Shown: piece by piece, positions 63,059 through 64,000 of the stretch
Layout of the letters: each line of letters begins with the position of its first letter
How positions within the stretch are numbered: position 1 is the first letter of the stretch
From: Acetobacter malorum
Lineage (GTDB): Bacteria; Pseudomonadota; Alphaproteobacteria; Acetobacterales; Acetobacteraceae
Length of the DNA: 64,000 bases
Direction of reading: 5' to 3'
Assembly (NCBI RefSeq): GCF_001580615.1
Contig: NZ_LHZC01000049.1
Span: 1-64,000 of the forward strand
Translations under genes and position numbers: made by a program
The notes under the pieces: generated by a model
The model's input: only the letters and a program-made list of their open reading frames with translations
Told to the model about the DNA's origin: nothing
Database searches by the model: none

Positions 63059-64000
63059 TTATTGCCCGAAAGCCGGAGTGGAAGACAAAATACGCCGATA
63101 CTGGTCCCGCAGGAACGTCTCAGCCGCCTGCGCTGTCCCATGGGCCGCCAGCTGCCCTTTAAAGGCCGCCACACTCTCCACAGAGCGCGCTTCCATCCAT
63201 GCCTGCATCTCTGCCAGCATGGTGGAGAGAAAGCCGGAGCCATGCCGCAGCAGAGCGGAGGTCGCCATTGCCACATCCGCACCGGCCAGCAGGCAGCGCA
63301 CCACGTCCTCACCAGAATTGACGCCGCCAGAGACCGCAAAGCTGGTCTGAAGCCTGCGGGACAGCAGGCCCGTCCAGATCAACGGCAGCCGCAGCTCATA
63401 AGACGTGCTGAGTTGTGCATCGGCTTCCGGGGCTACGGGATGCAGGTCCAGACCCGGCTCATAAAACCGGTTGAATAGCACCAGCCCGGAGGCCCCGGCT
63501 TCCACCAACCGTTTGGCCATATTGCCGGGGGCGCTGAAAAACGGCGGCAGTTTGACGCTGACAGGAATACTGACTTCGGTCTTTACGGCCTTGAGGATGG
63601 CAATAAACCGCTCCTCGACCTCCGCCCCCGTCTCATCGGGATTAGCAGCAATATGCCAGAAGTTCAGCTCAATGGCCGCAGCCCCTGCCTGTTCCAGCTT
63701 GCGGGCAAAATGCACCCAACCCGCCTGCGTGCAGCCATTCAGGCTGGCAATCACCGGCACGCCAGCCTGTTCCGCAGCACGCCGCAGCACGGAAAGCCGT
63801 CCATCCAGGACCGTCGCCTGCGGCACGGCGGGAAAATACCCGCCGTTGACGTCCGGATGACTATCCTCCCCCGTTTCAAACAGGGCGGCGTCATGCACCT
63901 CCTGCGCGGCAATCTCCTCCTCAAAAATGGAGGCCATGACAATAGCCGCCGCCCCGGCATCCGCCACACGCAGAATGTGATCCAGATCGACCGTCAGAGG
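63059..64000 (-). CDS. Dihydroorotate dehydrogenase-like flavoprotein (partial, start outside window)
   Basis: The frame stays open to the window edge, so the N-terminus is missing; about 313 residues are visible. VDLDHILRVADAGAAAIVMASIFEEEI, LNGCTQAGWVHFARKLEQAGAAAIELNFW, VKLPPFFSAPGNMA, VLFNRFYEPGLDL and FAVSGGVNSGEDVVRCLLAGA form the FMN TIM barrel of the dihydroorotate-dehydrogenase-like family often found beside pyruvate:ferredoxin/flavodoxin oxidoreductase genes. It is not pyrD proper. It heads the pta-ackA transcript within the window. Confidence 0.85.
   Translation of the reverse strand, partial: PLTVDLDHILRVADAGAAAIVMASIFEEEIAAQEVHDAALFETGEDSHPDVNGGYFPAVPQATVLDGRLSVLRRAAEQAGVPVIASLNGCTQAGWVHFARKLEQAGAAAIELNFWHIAANPDETGAEVEERFIAILKAVKTEVSIPVSVKLPPFFSAPGNMAKRLVEAGASGLVLFNRFYEPGLDLHPVAPEADAQLSTSYELRLPLIWTGLLSRRLQTSFAVSGGVNSGEDVVRCLLAGADVAMATSALLRHGSGFLSTMLAEMQAWMEARSVESVAAFKGQLAAHGTAQAAETFLRDQYRRILSSTPAFGQ

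Noticed and set aside
1-64000. tRNA, rRNA, CRISPR, insertion sequence or prophage
   Set aside because: I found no cloverleaf, spacer array, transposase or phage gene pattern; a dedicated RNA-gene search would be needed to exclude small RNAs.

Overview
The window is a high-GC bacterial chromosome segment with no rRNA, tRNA, CRISPR array, transposase or phage gene that I can see. Four large TonB-dependent receptors, many secreted or lipidated proteins, a dxs-tlyA neighbourhood and the protein sequences point to an alphaproteobacterium of the Acetobacteraceae (acetic acid bacteria, Acetobacter-like). That assignment is an inference from protein resemblance, not a database result.

Layout. 1-6.7 kb holds housekeeping genes on +: the end of dxs, tlyA, a secreted protein behind an unusual structured leader, rlmN, argG, an FKBP-type lipoprotein, a cytochrome c lipoprotein and trpS. 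6.7-12 kb is a run of - strand envelope and stress genes (DUF1275 membrane protein, MliC-like protein, FUSC exporter, LysR regulator, secreted protein), facing a PadR regulator. 12.9-17 kb has a SelW-like protein, an ornithine cyclodeaminase-family reductase, an AT-rich orphan gene, and a secreted nuclease next to a DEDDh exonuclease. 17-27 kb has a TonB receptor, MFS symporter and LysR gene, then a gamma-glutamyltransferase/lipase lipoprotein pair, then a DUF885 peptidase.

27-51 kb is the most interesting part. It contains the complete trans-4-hydroxy-L-proline pathway: 2-epimerase, D-hydroxyproline dehydrogenase, pyrroline-4-hydroxy-2-carboxylate deaminase and 2-oxoglutarate-semialdehyde dehydrogenase. 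Interleaved are two M24 Xaa-Pro peptidases, a DUF885 peptidase, an APC permease, a POT peptide transporter, a TonB receptor, a GH42 beta-galactosidase, a GH127 beta-L-arabinofuranosidase and a DUF5695-like secreted protein. GH127 enzymes are known to remove beta-L-arabinose from hydroxyproline in plant extensins. I infer that the region is one locus for stripping, importing, cutting and burning plant hydroxyproline-rich glycoprotein. Six intergenic copies of a GTATAC-centred palindrome, found only here, tie the units together. The GntR/FCD regulator at 44.2 kb is the obvious candidate to bind them.

51-56 kb is a FecI-FecR-FecA-type iron uptake unit with a near-perfect Fur box. 55.7-60.7 kb carries an IclR regulator, a GlcG/HbpS-like protein, an MFS exporter and a fourth TonB receptor. 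60.8-64 kb (-) has ackA, pta and the start-truncated end of a dihydroorotate-dehydrogenase-like gene.

Genes not described individually have no visible frameshifts. Intergenic stretches longer than 300 bp are rare; the main one (29974-30367) is described below.
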